Origin: JBICHN01 sp043101845
GTDB lineage: Bacteria > Planctomycetota > Phycisphaerae > Phycisphaerales > UBA5793
DNA: 64,000 nt
Direction of reading: 5' to 3'
NCBI GenBank assembly: GCA_043101845.1
Contig: JBICHN010000011.1
Span: 744,001 to 808,000, forward strand
Position numbers and translations under genes: made by a program. Below the pieces are notes generated by a model that saw only the letters and a list, made by a program, of their open reading frames with translations, did not search any database and was not told the origin of the DNA. How positions within the stretch are numbered: position 1 is the stretch's first letter; the number at the start of each line of letters is the position of its first letter. Below are positions 27,582 to 37,423 of the stretch, piece after piece.

Positions 27582-29134
27582 GGCGTACCCGCGCTCGTGG
27601 CGGTGAGGGGCGACGCCGCTCCGCGACGACGCTCGAGCGCCTCGCGCGCGACCCGCCGATCGTCGAATGGGCGCTTCTCGGTTCCGATGATCTGATAGTC
27701 CTCGTGCCCCTTGCCCGCGATGACGATGACATCGCCGTCACGCGCTTCGCGGATCACCGAGTTGATCGCGCTTCGTCGATCCGGGTCGACAATGGCGATT
27801 CGGCTTCGTTCGTCGCTCGAAGCGTCTCGCAGAATGTCCTCGATGATCGACTGCGGATCCTCGGTCCGGGGGTTATCGCTCGTCACCGCGACCAGGTCGG
27901 CGTTCGCGCATGCGGCGCGGCGCATCCGGGGGCGCTTCGTGCGATCGCGGTCCCCACCACATCCGAACACCGCGACGAGGCGTCCGCCGTCTGGCACGAT
28001 GGGCCGAACCGCGGAGAGGACATTCGCGAGCGCGTCGTCGGTGTGCGCGTAATCGACGAGCACCGTGAACGGATCGTCGGGCGCGGTAACGGGCTCGAGT
28101 CGCCCGGGAGGCGCCGTGACCGTCGCAAGGGCCGCCGTAATCGATTCCATCGACACTCCGACCACATGCGCCACCGCGACCGCCTGCAGCGCATTCGCGA
28201 TATTGTGCCGCCCGACGAGGGGCAGCGGGGCTTCGATTCGACCCCAGGGGCCGATGAACTCAGCCCGCGCGCCTTGGGCGGTCAGTTCGAGCGCTCGGCC
28301 GCTCGCGTCGTCATGCGTCGCGTTTGCGATAGTTCCGAGGCGACACCGAATGATCCGCCCGGCCTTCGACTCCGCGACCATCCGTTCGCTGAACGGATCG
28401 TCCGCGTTGATGATCGCGAAGTCGTCCGGACCGAGGGACTCGAAGAGCTTCGCCTTCGCGTCGGCATAGTCATCCATCGACGCGTGATAATCGAGGTGGT
28501 CGCCGCTGAGATTCGTGAACACCGCGACGCGAAACCGGAGCCCGGCCGTGCGCCGTTGCGCGAGCGCGTGACTCGACGCCTCCATGACCACCGAATCGCA
28601 ACCGTTGGAGACCATCTCGGCCAGAATGCGGCTGAGTTCGATCGCAGACGGCGTGGTCAACGCGGAAGGCGATTGACGGACGCCATCGTCGACGAGCACC
28701 GTGCCGATCAGGCCACACCGATGTCCCGCGGCGTTGAGCAACTGTTGCGCGAGTGTCGCCGTCGTAGTCTTTCCGTTCGTCCCCGTGACGCCGACGACCG
28801 TGAGTCGACGGGAGGGCTCACCAGAGAATCGTTCCGCGACTTGAGCGGCGACGAGGGGGGCGTCGTCCACGACGAGTGAGGCCGCGGCGCCGGTGTCGAG
28901 CGAAGGGTCATCGGAAAGGACCGCGACGGCGCCCGACGCCACGGCGTCGGCGACAAACCTTCTTCCGTCCTGCCGTCCGCCGGCGCGAGCAATGAAGAGG
29001 GCCCCGGGAACGACCGTGCGGCTGTCCTCGGTCACGGCGTGGATGGGAGTCATCGTCTCGCCGCGCACGAGATGCACGGGCAGACCGGCGATGAGCTGTC
29101 CCAGCGACATGGTTGAGCGTTCCGACCACGCCAT
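27578..29134 (-). CDS. murE: UDP-N-acetylmuramoyl-tripeptide synthetase MurE (probably meso-diaminopimelate type)
   Basis: MurE adds the third stem amino acid. The 518-residue product has EDSRTVVPGALFIARAG, VVGVTGTNGKTTTATL, and NLSGDHLDYHASMDDYADAKAKLF with the carbamylated-lysine region. VTSDNPRTEDP matches the DNPR motif seen in diaminopimelate-adding MurE, so the wall is likely meso-DAP based. The ATG at 29134 has AGGAGG upstream; MSLGQLIAG at 29110 is an alternative. It starts 114 bases after thrS and overlaps murF by four bases. Confidence 0.96.
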   Translation of the reverse strand: MAWSERSTMSLGQLIAGLPVHLVRGETMTPIHAVTEDSRTVVPGALFIARAGGRQDGRRFVADAVASGAVAVLSDDPSLDTGAAASLVVDDAPLVAAQVAERFSGEPSRRLTVVGVTGTNGKTTTATLAQQLLNAAGHRCGLIGTVLVDDGVRQSPSALTTPSAIELSRILAEMVSNGCDSVVMEASSHALAQRRTAGLRFRVAVFTNLSGDHLDYHASMDDYADAKAKLFESLGPDDFAIINADDPFSERMVAESKAGRIIRCRLGTIANATHDDASGRALELTAQGARAEFIGPWGRIEAPLPLVGRHNIANALQAVAVAHVVGVSMESITAALATVTAPPGRLEPVTAPDDPFTVLVDYAHTDDALANVLSAVRPIVPDGGRLVAVFGCGGDRDRTKRPRMRRAACANADLVAVTSDNPRTEDPQSIIEDILRDASSDERSRIAIVDPDRRSAINSVIREARDGDVIVIAGKGHEDYQIIGTEKRPFDDRRVAREALERRRGAASPLTATSAGTP

Positions 29135-29248
29135 TCCCGATCGCCCTCCTCGCAGCGCCAATGATAGTGTGGACCCCGGAGCCGCATGCTCGCGTGGGTT
29201 CAATATCGACCCGATCCGGCGTCACGCGTGAACGGCGCCGACGGACGC

Positions 29249-31336
29249 TCAGCCGACCGGCGCCGGCTCCCGCATGGCGTCGAGAATCGAGCGGCGGCCG
29301 CGGCTGCGGACCTCGTCGAGCGCCAGTTCGACGAACCGGTCGCGAGGAATCGAACCAAGATCGCCCTCGGTCCGATGGCGCACGCTCACGGTTCCCGCCT
29401 CGGCGTCCCGGCCGCCCACAACGAGCATGTAGGGGATCTTCGCTTCGGTCGCGGCGCGAATCTTCGCCTGCACGCGCTCGTCCCCGGCGTCGAGCGCCAC
29501 CCGGAAGTCACCGGCGTCTTCGATCGCCGCCTTCACCTCCCGCGCGTAGTCGACAAACTTCTCCGAAATCGGCAGGATCCGAATCTGCTCTGGGCTCAGC
29601 CAGAGCGGGAAGTCACCGGAGTAATGCTCGATGAGCATACCGACGAATCGCTCGAATGATCCGAAGGGCGCACAGTGAATCATCACCGGCCGGTGCGGCT
29701 GGTTGTCCGCCCCGATGTACGAGAGATCGAACCGTTCGGGCAGGTTGTAATCGACCTGCACGGTGCCGAGCTGCCATTCGCGACCCAGCGAGTCCTTCGC
29801 GACGAAGTCGATCTTCGGCCCGTAGAACGCGGCCTCGCCCGGTTCGAGCGAATACGCCACGCCCATCGACTTCGCCGCGTCGATGCACGCCGCCTCGGCC
29901 TTCTCCCAGTTCTCGGGCGAGCCGACATACTTGTCGCTCTCCGGATCACGAAGGCTCACACGCACGCGATATTCAAAGCCCATCTCCTCGAGCACGAGCT
30001 TGGTCATGTCGAGATCGAGCTGAATCTCGTCCGCAAGCTGTTCCGGCGCGCAGAAGATGTGCGAGTCATCCTGAGTGAATCCGCGCACCCGGGTCATGCC
30101 GTGGCATTCTCCCGACTGCTCCCAGCGGTACACGGTTCCGAACTCGGCGAGCCGGACCGGAAGATCACGGTAGGAGTGAGGCTCCGCGTCGAACACCTTG
30201 ATGTGATGCGGGCAGTTCATCGGCTTGAGCAGAAACCCGTCGGCCTCATGCTGGATCGCGTTCGCGATCTCGGCGCACCCGCAGCCGGCGCCCTTGTCTT
30301 CGAGCACGCGGGCGATTTCGGCGGAGTCGATGAGCGGCGGGAACTGCGATTCCGCGTAGTACGGGAAGTGACCCGAAGTCCGGTACAGATCGAGCTTCCC
30401 GACATGCGGGGTGTTGACCCACTGAAACCCGGCGCGATCGCGCGCTTCGCGAATGAAGATCTCGAGCTGCCGCCGCAGCGCCGCGCCCTTCGGCATCCAC
30501 ATGACGAGGCCGGTCCCGACCGATTCATGAGTGGTGAACAGGCCAAGCTGCTTTCCGAGCGTCCGATGGTCGCGCTTCTTCGCTTCCTCAAGCAGGGCCA
30601 GGTGCGCCTCGAGATCCTTCTTCTTCGGAAACGCCACGCCGTAGACGCGGGTGAGCCGATCGCTGTTCTCGTCACCGTGCCAGTACGACGACGCGAGGCT
30701 CATGACCTTGAAGGCGCCGATCGCGCCGGTGCTCGGCGCATGCGGTCCGCGGCAGAGGTCTTCCCAGTCCTTCCCCGGTTCGCCGGTCGCGTAGAACGAG
30801 AGCGAATCCGATCCGGCGTCGATCGCCTTCTCCGCGTTGTCGATCTTGTATTTCGAACCCTCGTCACTCAGCTTCGCGAGCCCTTCGCCCACCGACATGT
30901 CGTACCGCTTGAACGGGCGATCCTCCTTGATGATCTCGCCCATGATCCGCTCGATTTCTTCGAAGTCGTCGGTCGAGAGGGCGCGGTCTTCGGGAAACCG
31001 GATGTCGTAGTAGAACCCGGTTTCGACGGGAGGGCCATAGACGAGTTGAGCCTCGGGAACGACCCGCTGGATCGCCTCGGCCATGACATGCGCGCACGAG
31101 TGGCGAAGCAGATAGAGACCATCAGGGTCGAGGTCCCCGTCGCGGCCTTTCGCGGTCACGATCGACACTCTGGCGTCGTGGTCGATCGGGAAGGACAGGT
31201 CGCGAAGTTCGCCGTCCACTTTGACGCCGAGCGCCGCGCGGGCGAGACCGGCGCCGATCGACTCGGCGATCTCGCGACCACTGACCGGTTTGTCGAACTC
31301 CCGGACACTTCCGTCGGGAAGGGTAATACGAGGCAT
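29249..31336 (-). CDS. thrS: Threonyl-tRNA synthetase
   Basis: This charges tRNA-Thr. The 695-residue product has a TGS domain (ITLPDGSVREFDKPVSGREIAESIG) and an editing domain with HSCAHVMAEAIQRV and CRGPHAPSTGAIGAF. The class II core has MNCPHHIKVF (zinc Cys), motif 2 RWEQSGECHGMTRVRGFTQDDSHIF, motif 3 APFGSFERFVGMLIEHYSGDFP and a C-terminal anticodon domain. ATG 31336 has GGAG seven bases upstream. The usual downstream infC-rpmI-rplT genes are absent; murE follows instead. No T-box leader is evident. Confidence 0.98.
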   Translation of the reverse strand: MPRITLPDGSVREFDKPVSGREIAESIGAGLARAALGVKVDGELRDLSFPIDHDARVSIVTAKGRDGDLDPDGLYLLRHSCAHVMAEAIQRVVPEAQLVYGPPVETGFYYDIRFPEDRALSTDDFEEIERIMGEIIKEDRPFKRYDMSVGEGLAKLSDEGSKYKIDNAEKAIDAGSDSLSFYATGEPGKDWEDLCRGPHAPSTGAIGAFKVMSLASSYWHGDENSDRLTRVYGVAFPKKKDLEAHLALLEEAKKRDHRTLGKQLGLFTTHESVGTGLVMWMPKGAALRRQLEIFIREARDRAGFQWVNTPHVGKLDLYRTSGHFPYYAESQFPPLIDSAEIARVLEDKGAGCGCAEIANAIQHEADGFLLKPMNCPHHIKVFDAEPHSYRDLPVRLAEFGTVYRWEQSGECHGMTRVRGFTQDDSHIFCAPEQLADEIQLDLDMTKLVLEEMGFEYRVRVSLRDPESDKYVGSPENWEKAEAACIDAAKSMGVAYSLEPGEAAFYGPKIDFVAKDSLGREWQLGTVQVDYNLPERFDLSYIGADNQPHRPVMIHCAPFGSFERFVGMLIEHYSGDFPLWLSPEQIRILPISEKFVDYAREVKAAIEDAGDFRVALDAGDERVQAKIRAATEAKIPYMLVVGGRDAEAGTVSVRHRTEGDLGSIPRDRFVELALDEVRSRGRRSILDAMREPAPVG

Positions 31337-31406
31337 GGCCATTCTCCGGCGGTCTCCCTCGCGGCGAGTCAGGCTCGCGGACATCGGGAGACACAAAACG
31401 AACAAC

Positions 31407-31429
31407 GCACGGCTCAGGATCGGCCGTGC
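31407..31429 (-). terminator. Candidate intrinsic terminator between lspA and thrS
   Basis: A 7-bp stem, GCACGGC pairing with GCCGTGC, has a 9-base loop. On the minus strand it is followed by GTTGTTCGTTTTG. It lies 93 bases past the lspA stop and 71 bases before the thrS start, so thrS may have its own promoter or be attenuated here. Confidence 0.5.
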
Positions 31430-31521
31430 GGAGGTCTGCAATCCAGATTCCAGCGCGAGCCGATCACGCGGCGGCGGTTTCCGCCGTCGTCGTCGTAGTC
31501 GTCGTCGCGTTGGTCATCAGT

Positions 31522-32268
31522 TCAATCATCACGCTGACGAAGCGTAGTCGGACGGGTGGTCGAGTCAATCAGTCGCCGGTCGCCTCCGGGGTCGAGGTCG
31601 CCCCCGGGCGCCGACGACACCGAAGGCTTCGGCGGATCGCTCGCTCCACCGACGCGGACCACGAGGACGCCGATGCCGAAGAGGAGGAGCATGTCGGCGA
31701 TGTTGAAGACCCAGGGGAACACCTCCGGACTGCCCCCCGGCCAGTTCAGTCCGAAGGGGAGGGACATTCCCGGGAAGATGTTGAGGAAGTCGCGAACGAC
31801 ACCGTAGGTCCACCGGTCGTAGAGATTACCCGCGGCGCCGGCGAGCACGCACCCGATCGCGATATGGAGCAGCCGGTCGCGGGCGGTCGTCTTGAAGGCG
31901 AAGATCACTCCGCCGGCGACCATGGCGAGCAGCGTGAACACCATGAAGAAGAATCGCTGTCCGGGGCCGATGCCGAAGACGGCGCCGTGGTTGACCACGA
32001 GCTTGAAACTGAGCAGCTTTGGAATGACGACGACTTCGCGATGCGCTGGAGCCGACCAGGTCGGATCCTGCAGAATCTCCGCCCGGTCGAGCGCCACGGG
32101 CGCGCCGGCTACGCGTTCGAACGCGACCCTCTTGCTCGTGAGATCGACGCCGAGACCGATGAGAAACGCCATCAACAGGGTGACCCACGCGACCATCGAT
32201 CGGGCCGCGGGGAGCGGGCGCGTTCGTGAGAGCGTGGCGGCGGTTTCGGTCGGGGCGGTAGCAGTCAT
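31522..32268 (-). CDS. lspA: Lipoprotein signal peptidase (signal peptidase II)
   Basis: LspA cleaves signal peptides of diacylated prolipoproteins in the inner membrane. The 248-residue protein has four main membrane helices. The two catalytic aspartates lie in GNLYDRWTYGVVRDF and VFNIADMLLLFG, and KLVVNHGAVFGIG matches the conserved N-x-G-x-AF motif. It is longer than the 160-170 typical residues, with an N-terminal extension, an inserted loop before the second Asp and a polar C-terminal tail. Confidence 0.93.
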   Translation of the reverse strand: MTATAPTETAATLSRTRPLPAARSMVAWVTLLMAFLIGLGVDLTSKRVAFERVAGAPVALDRAEILQDPTWSAPAHREVVVIPKLLSFKLVVNHGAVFGIGPGQRFFFMVFTLLAMVAGGVIFAFKTTARDRLLHIAIGCVLAGAAGNLYDRWTYGVVRDFLNIFPGMSLPFGLNWPGGSPEVFPWVFNIADMLLLFGIGVLVVRVGGASDPPKPSVSSAPGGDLDPGGDRRLIDSTTRPTTLRQRDD

Positions 32269-32362
32269 GATTCGGTCGGTCGCGGGCGGTCGTCAGCCAA
32301 CGATACTCGGAACGCGCTGGACCACCAACTCTCGCCCCGGGGAACCGAGCGACGACTGACGA

Positions 32363-33244
32363 TTAGAGTCCGGAAAGCCCGAGACGCCGATCGCGCTCGC
32401 GCGCGGCTTCGATGCTCAGTCGCGCCCAGGGTTTCGCCTCGAGCCGCGGGAGGCCGATCGCCTGTCCGGTCGCTTCGCAGATGCCGTAGGTCTTCTCGGC
32501 GATGCGTCCGAGCGCCGCGTCAATCTCCTTGAGGGTCTCACGCTCCGAAGCGGCGAGCTGGAGCAGGAAGTCCTGGTCGTACGCGTCGCTGCCCACATCG
32601 GCCGAGTGCGTCGGCATGTGCGAAATCTCGCCCGATGAATTGCCGCGGAGGGCCTCGGTCTCCATCGAGGTCACATCGCCGATGATCTCCGCCCGCTTCC
32701 GACGGAGGAGCTCACGGAAGTAGTTGAGTTCCTTTCGGCTCAATGGCGTCTTCTTGAGCCGCGGAGCGTCTGCGGAGGCCGAGGACGCAGCCGGGACCGA
32801 GGTCAGCGTGTTGCGTCCGACCTTCTTCTTCGAACCACCGGCTGACCTTGTGGTCTTTTTCTTTCCAGTCGAAGGCTTCTTCGCGGTCTTCCTCGACGAC
32901 TTTCCGGGGGTCGAAGCCGCCTTCGCGGCCGTCTTCTTGCTGGTCGTCTTCTTCCGAGTCGTCTTCTTCCCGGCCTTCCGGGTGGACTTCGCCTTCGCCT
33001 TCGTCTTCGCGGCGCCGGCCGTCTTCTTCCGCGTGGATTTCTTCTTCGACGCGACCTTCTTCTTCGAGGTCTTCTTCTTCGAAGAACTCTTCTTCGTACC
33101 GCTCCCGGAGGCGGTAGTCGAGGTCTTCTTGCGCGTTGGCGTCTTCTTCCGGGACGCGGAAGCGGTCTTCTTCTTCGAGCGGCTCGTGCTCCGCGTCGAA
33201 GACGAGGCGGGTCGCCTCGTCGTCTTCTTTGTCTTCTTCGCCAA
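32363..33244 (-). CDS. DksA/TraR-like protein with lysine-rich histone-like N-terminal tail
   Basis: From a TTG at 33244, with GAGGG about 9 bases upstream, the product is 293 residues. Residues 1-165 are almost wholly Lys, Arg, Ser, Thr and Ala in KKKT/RKKT-type repeats, like histone H1 tails. Residues 175-293 resemble the DksA/TraR/YteA fold: LSRKELNYFRELLRRKRAEI, ISHMPTHSADVGSDAYDQDF, LKEIDAALGRIAEKTYGICEATG and LPRLEAKPWARLSIEAARE. Only one of the four zinc cysteines remains (in YGICEATG). DksA relatives act in the RNA polymerase secondary channel; the tail suggests DNA or RNA binding. It lies between accA and lspA in the leftward block. Confidence 0.8.
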   Translation of the reverse strand: MAKKTKKTTRRPASSSTRSTSRSKKKTASASRKKTPTRKKTSTTASGSGTKKSSSKKKTSKKKVASKKKSTRKKTAGAAKTKAKAKSTRKAGKKTTRKKTTSKKTAAKAASTPGKSSRKTAKKPSTGKKKTTRSAGGSKKKVGRNTLTSVPAASSASADAPRLKKTPLSRKELNYFRELLRRKRAEIIGDVTSMETEALRGNSSGEISHMPTHSADVGSDAYDQDFLLQLAASERETLKEIDAALGRIAEKTYGICEATGQAIGLPRLEAKPWARLSIEAARERDRRLGLSGL

Positions 33245-33400
33245 CTTGGGATTCCCTCGAAACTTGAGGTCCGGCCTGGCGCCTGTGCCGCACCTCCGGC
33301 CCTCTCGACGAGGAGGCCAAAAATGCGGCCGAACAATACCCGGAGCCGCGCCGAGGGTCAACGCGGGCTTCCGCTTCGAAACCGGCTTCGATCAACCGAT

Positions 33401-34402
33401 TCAGGCGCCGGCGGCTTCGGCGACGACACCCATCGTTCGGAATCGCTCATATCGGCGACGCACGAGGTTCTCGACCTTGAACCGCTTGAGCTCCCGAAGA
33501 TTGTCGGTGATCCAGCGTTCAAGATTCTCGGCGGCCTTCGCCCGATCCCGATGGGCGCCCCCCGGCGGCTCCTCGACGATGTCGTCGATCACGCCCAGCT
33601 TCAGATTCTGCTCGGCCGTGAGATGGAGCGCGTCCGCGGCGGCTTCGTTCGTCGTCGGATTCGCCGTCTTCCACAGAATCGCGGCGCAGCCCTCGGGGCT
33701 GATCACCGAATACCACGCGTACCGCATCATGGCGACACGGTCGGCGACCGCGATGCCGAGGGCGCCGCCCGATCCGCCTTCACCGATGATGACACTCACG
33801 ATCGGCGTCTTCAGGCGGCTCATCTCGCGCAGGTTCACCGCGATCGCCTCGGCCTGACCGCGCTCTTCGGCGCCGATCCCGGGATACGCCCCGGGCGTAT
33901 CGACGAGGGTCACGATGGGCAATTCGAACTTCTCGGCGAGCTGCATGTTCTTGAGGGCTTTGCGGTACCCCTCCGGGTGGGCGCAACCGAAGTTGCAGAG
34001 CATCCGCTCGTTCGTGTCACGACCTTTGCGGTGGGCGACGACCATGACCTTGTGCGGCCCGATCCGCGCGAAGCCGGTGAGGATCGCCGGATCGTCTCCG
34101 AAGTGCCGGTCACCGTGAAGCTGGCAGAAGTCTTTGCAGATCAGGCGGAGGTAGTCGGTCGACTGAGGCCGTTTCGGATGACGGGCGACCTTGCTCACGA
34201 TCTGCCAGGCGGTGAGGCCGCCGTAGATCTCCGCGAGCTTCGTCTCGTGCTCGCGACGCACGGCGGCGACCTCGTCCTCGCCCGCCCCCGACGCTTCGAG
34301 CTCACGGAGGCGTTCCTCGAGTTCGACCAGAGGCCGCTCGAACTCCGGGCGCGAGGGGTCAAAGGTCGACGCGGCGCCGTTCGGTTTCGTCGTGTCCGCC
34401 AT
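33401..34402 (-). CDS. accA: Acetyl-CoA carboxylase carboxyltransferase subunit alpha
   Basis: AccA forms the carboxyltransferase with AccD (left edge of the window). The 333-residue product is the expected length, with the AccA segments FGGDPAIL-like HFGDDPAILTGFARIG, VVAHRKGRDTNERMLCNFGCAHPEGYRKALK, LVDTPGAYPGIGAEERGQAEAIA, IGEGGSGGALGIAVADRVAM and YSVISPEGCAAILWK. A GGAAGG ribosome site precedes the ATG. A GATAAT about 30 bases upstream of the start may be its -10 element. Confidence 0.97.
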   Translation of the reverse strand: MADTTKPNGAASTFDPSRPEFERPLVELEERLRELEASGAGEDEVAAVRREHETKLAEIYGGLTAWQIVSKVARHPKRPQSTDYLRLICKDFCQLHGDRHFGDDPAILTGFARIGPHKVMVVAHRKGRDTNERMLCNFGCAHPEGYRKALKNMQLAEKFELPIVTLVDTPGAYPGIGAEERGQAEAIAVNLREMSRLKTPIVSVIIGEGGSGGALGIAVADRVAMMRYAWYSVISPEGCAAILWKTANPTTNEAAADALHLTAEQNLKLGVIDDIVEEPPGGAHRDRAKAAENLERWITDNLRELKRFKVENLVRRRYERFRTMGVVAEAAGA

Positions 34403-34493
34403 GGATCACCTTCCGGATCAGTTTCGGGCCATCATTATCTTAATCGGCCCGCCCATCGATCGCCATTGAACGGGCTGCTGGAAGGGAAAAAGA

Positions 34494-34521
34494 ACGCCGG
34501 CGGCCTTCCGGCCGCCGGCGT
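34494..34521 (-). terminator. Perfect intrinsic terminator of the first pseudopilin gene
   Basis: A 12-bp perfect stem, ACGCCGGCGGCC pairing with GGCCGCCGGCGT, has a TTCC loop and is followed on the minus strand by TCTTTTTCCC. It lies about 60 bases past the pseudopilin stop. Confidence 0.88.
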
Positions 34522-34582
34522 GTCGTTCACATCGCGGAGCCGTGGTCACGGCCCCCGATCGATTGAGCGTTCAACCGACCGA

Positions 34583-35491
34583 TCAGTTCGACGGATCCCA
34601 GAACGGGTCCTGGTCGCCGTTGTCATCGCTGTCGAAGACCGCGAGGAAGATATCGACGCCGCCGTTGACGGTGCCGGTGCCAGTGACCTGGTCCTGCTCG
34701 TTGAAGATGTTGTCCGCGAGCTGCGACTGGGTCGCGGTCGCGTCGGTCGGCTTGTAGGTGATTCCGGGCGGGGCGAACGCGAGTTCGGCGCCGTCTTCAC
34801 CGAGGCCGAGGCCGACCTGCTCCTGGAAGCTCTCGACATGGTTGTCGTTGTAGCCGACATTGCCCGACCACAGCGTACGGGAGCCGTGGATGAGGTACGA
34901 GGTCGACTGCTTGTCCGGAATACCTTCCTCGGGACCGCGATCGGAGAGAACCGCGAAGCTCGAGTTCAGCGAGTCCGTCCACTCCTTGTTGAAGCGGGCG
35001 CCTTCGAGGGAGATGTTCGCGTAGGAGACATTGCTGCCGTCCTGGCCGCCGGTCGCCTCAATGTTACACTGAAACTCCGGATCCCACTGCCAGGTGTCCT
35101 GGATGCGGGTGCCGGTGCCGGTGCCGTAGTCATAGTCGTCCATGACCGAGACGGCGCCGTTCGCCTCGCTCGGGCAGACCGCGAGCTCAGGCGAGTAGTA
35201 GTTGTTGAAGATGAGCATCGAGTGAATGTTCGCCGTCGAGTTGCCCGGCTGGTTACATTCCTGAGCCGTCTCCTGGCTGAACTCGAGCGGCGTCGGGAAA
35301 CGACCGCCGAAGTCCTGCGCCCACTGGACCCAGTTCTGGTGAATCTGCTTCACCTGCGTCGAGCACTTGATGAACTTGGCTCGAGCGCGGGCGCGGCCGA
35401 GGGCCGGCAGCAGAATGCCGATGAGCAGCGCGATGATCGCGATGACCACGAGCAGCTCAATAAGGGTAAAACCCTTGCGGTTACGGTGCAT
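34583..35491 (-). CDS. Prepilin-type N-terminal domain protein (type II secretion pseudopilin-like), copy 1
   Basis: Exported through the type IV prepilin route. The 302-residue product has a short basic leader ending in G, then [18 protein letters not shown] with the conserved Glu five residues into the mature protein. The head after the hydrophobic helix includes [21 protein letters not shown], then [21 protein letters not shown] and [13 protein letters not shown], which parallels the FADGHV element of planctomycetal H-X9-DG proteins. AGGAG sits 7 bases before the ATG. It is clearly paralogous to the upstream gene at 36017-36958. No secretion ATPase or secretin gene is present, so the partners are elsewhere. 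Confidence 0.9.
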   Translation of the reverse strand: MHRNRKGFTLIELLVVIAIIALLIGILLPALGRARARAKFIKCSTQVKQIHQNWVQWAQDFGGRFPTPLEFSQETAQECNQPGNSTANIHSMLIFNNYYSPELAVCPSEANGAVSVMDDYDYGTGTGTRIQDTWQWDPEFQCNIEATGGQDGSNVSYANISLEGARFNKEWTDSLNSSFAVLSDRGPEEGIPDKQSTSYLIHGSRTLWSGNVGYNDNHVESFQEQVGLGLGEDGAELAFAPPGITYKPTDATATQSQLADNIFNEQDQVTGTGTVNGGVDIFLAVFDSDDNGDQDPFWDPSN

Positions 35492-35941
35492 GGCGTACTC
35501 CTATGGATGGTATGGATGAGTGCCATTGCGGTTGGGCGGCGCCGGACCGTCCGGCGACGCGTCATGCCTGTACGAACGAATTCAAGATCAGAGGCGCCTC
35601 TTCGTTCACCCTGCCGACGCCGGATTCGATCCGGGGGCCCGGGGCTCAACGAAAGCGCTCATTCCGGCTGCGCCATTCGCACGGACCGCGGTCCCTGTTC
35701 CGGAGAACGCGGCGACACGAATGGAGTCATCCCCGACGCCGCCTTCGCGGCGTCGCTGACTGATCTCTCGAACGGGTTGTCATTGGGAGACTTAGGGGCG
35801 GGCCGGAATGAAATGGTATGAAGAAAGAGGACAATCAGGGTCCGCGTGCTCCCGGCGACCTCGGAGAGACCGCCGAGTTAACGATAACGAAATGGACGCT
35901 TGAGTCAAGGGTGAAAGCGGACGACGATCGAGGGCAAATGA
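35492..35941. other. Intergenic region between the two pseudopilin genes
   Basis: About 450 bases with no supported gene. The region separates the copy 2 terminator from the copy 1 start and should contain the promoter of copy 1. Near 35875-35895 the sequence is AT-richer (GAGTTAACGATAACGAAATGG), a possible place for it. I see no clear paired -35 and -10. Confidence 0.4.
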
Positions 35942-35975
35942 ACGAGGCGGCGGACCTTTGAGTCCGCCGCCTCGT
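35942..35975 (-). terminator. Perfect intrinsic terminator of the second pseudopilin gene
   Basis: A 14-bp perfect stem, ACGAGGCGGCGGAC pairing with GTCCGCCGCCTCGT, has a 6-base loop and starts 42 bases past the stop at 36017. The bases after it on the minus strand (TCATTTGCCC) are only partly T-rich. Confidence 0.8.
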
Positions 35976-36016
35976 CGACTTCAAGCCATACCCATGTGGG
36001 GATCAATACTCGACGA

Positions 36017-36958
<942 letters not shown>

Positions 36959-37423
36959 AGATGGTCCTCCAATTCGGGAAGGCGTCTTCGGTCGGATTTT
37001 CCAACAATTCCTGCGGCCGCCACTCACCCCGCCGACCAGAACGGACGAGTCCGCGACCAGTGCACTCTCGACAAACCACGATGTCTGCGTGTTCGATCAA
37101 ACCCTTGTCGCTGAACGGGTTGAAACCAGTTCCAGCGGTCGGTTCGTGAGCCGGACGGGAAACGAATTCCGCGCCGCGACGAACCTCAAGCGTTCAATCA
37201 TCTTCGAATTGTCGGCGGGGCTGAAGGTCCGGCAGGACGCCGGAAATAAGGGCGGTTAGCAGTCAGGTATCTATGCGCGAATGCTCAGCCAGTCGCCAGT
37301 CTCAAATTGCCAGGATGTCAGCGTTCAGCGTAATCAGCCTTGCCGATCTGTCAAGTCTGAATCGGCCGCACGCTGAAGAATAATACGCAATGCAGCGGCT
37401 TCTGATCCATCCTTCCGCCCGAT
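36959..37423. other. Intergenic region upstream of pseudopilin copy 2
   Basis: About 465 bases between the pseudopilin start and the end of murG. No supported reading frame, tRNA or strong hairpin is visible. It should hold the copy 2 promoter and the end of the murG transcript. The part near 37260-37390 is less GC-rich than its surroundings. Confidence 0.4.

Noticed and set aside
33323..35821. Very long open frame (over 800 codons) on the + strand
   Set aside because: It runs antisense across accA and the first pseudopilin gene, both of which have clear family motifs and ribosome sites. High GC with biased third positions leaves antisense frames open.
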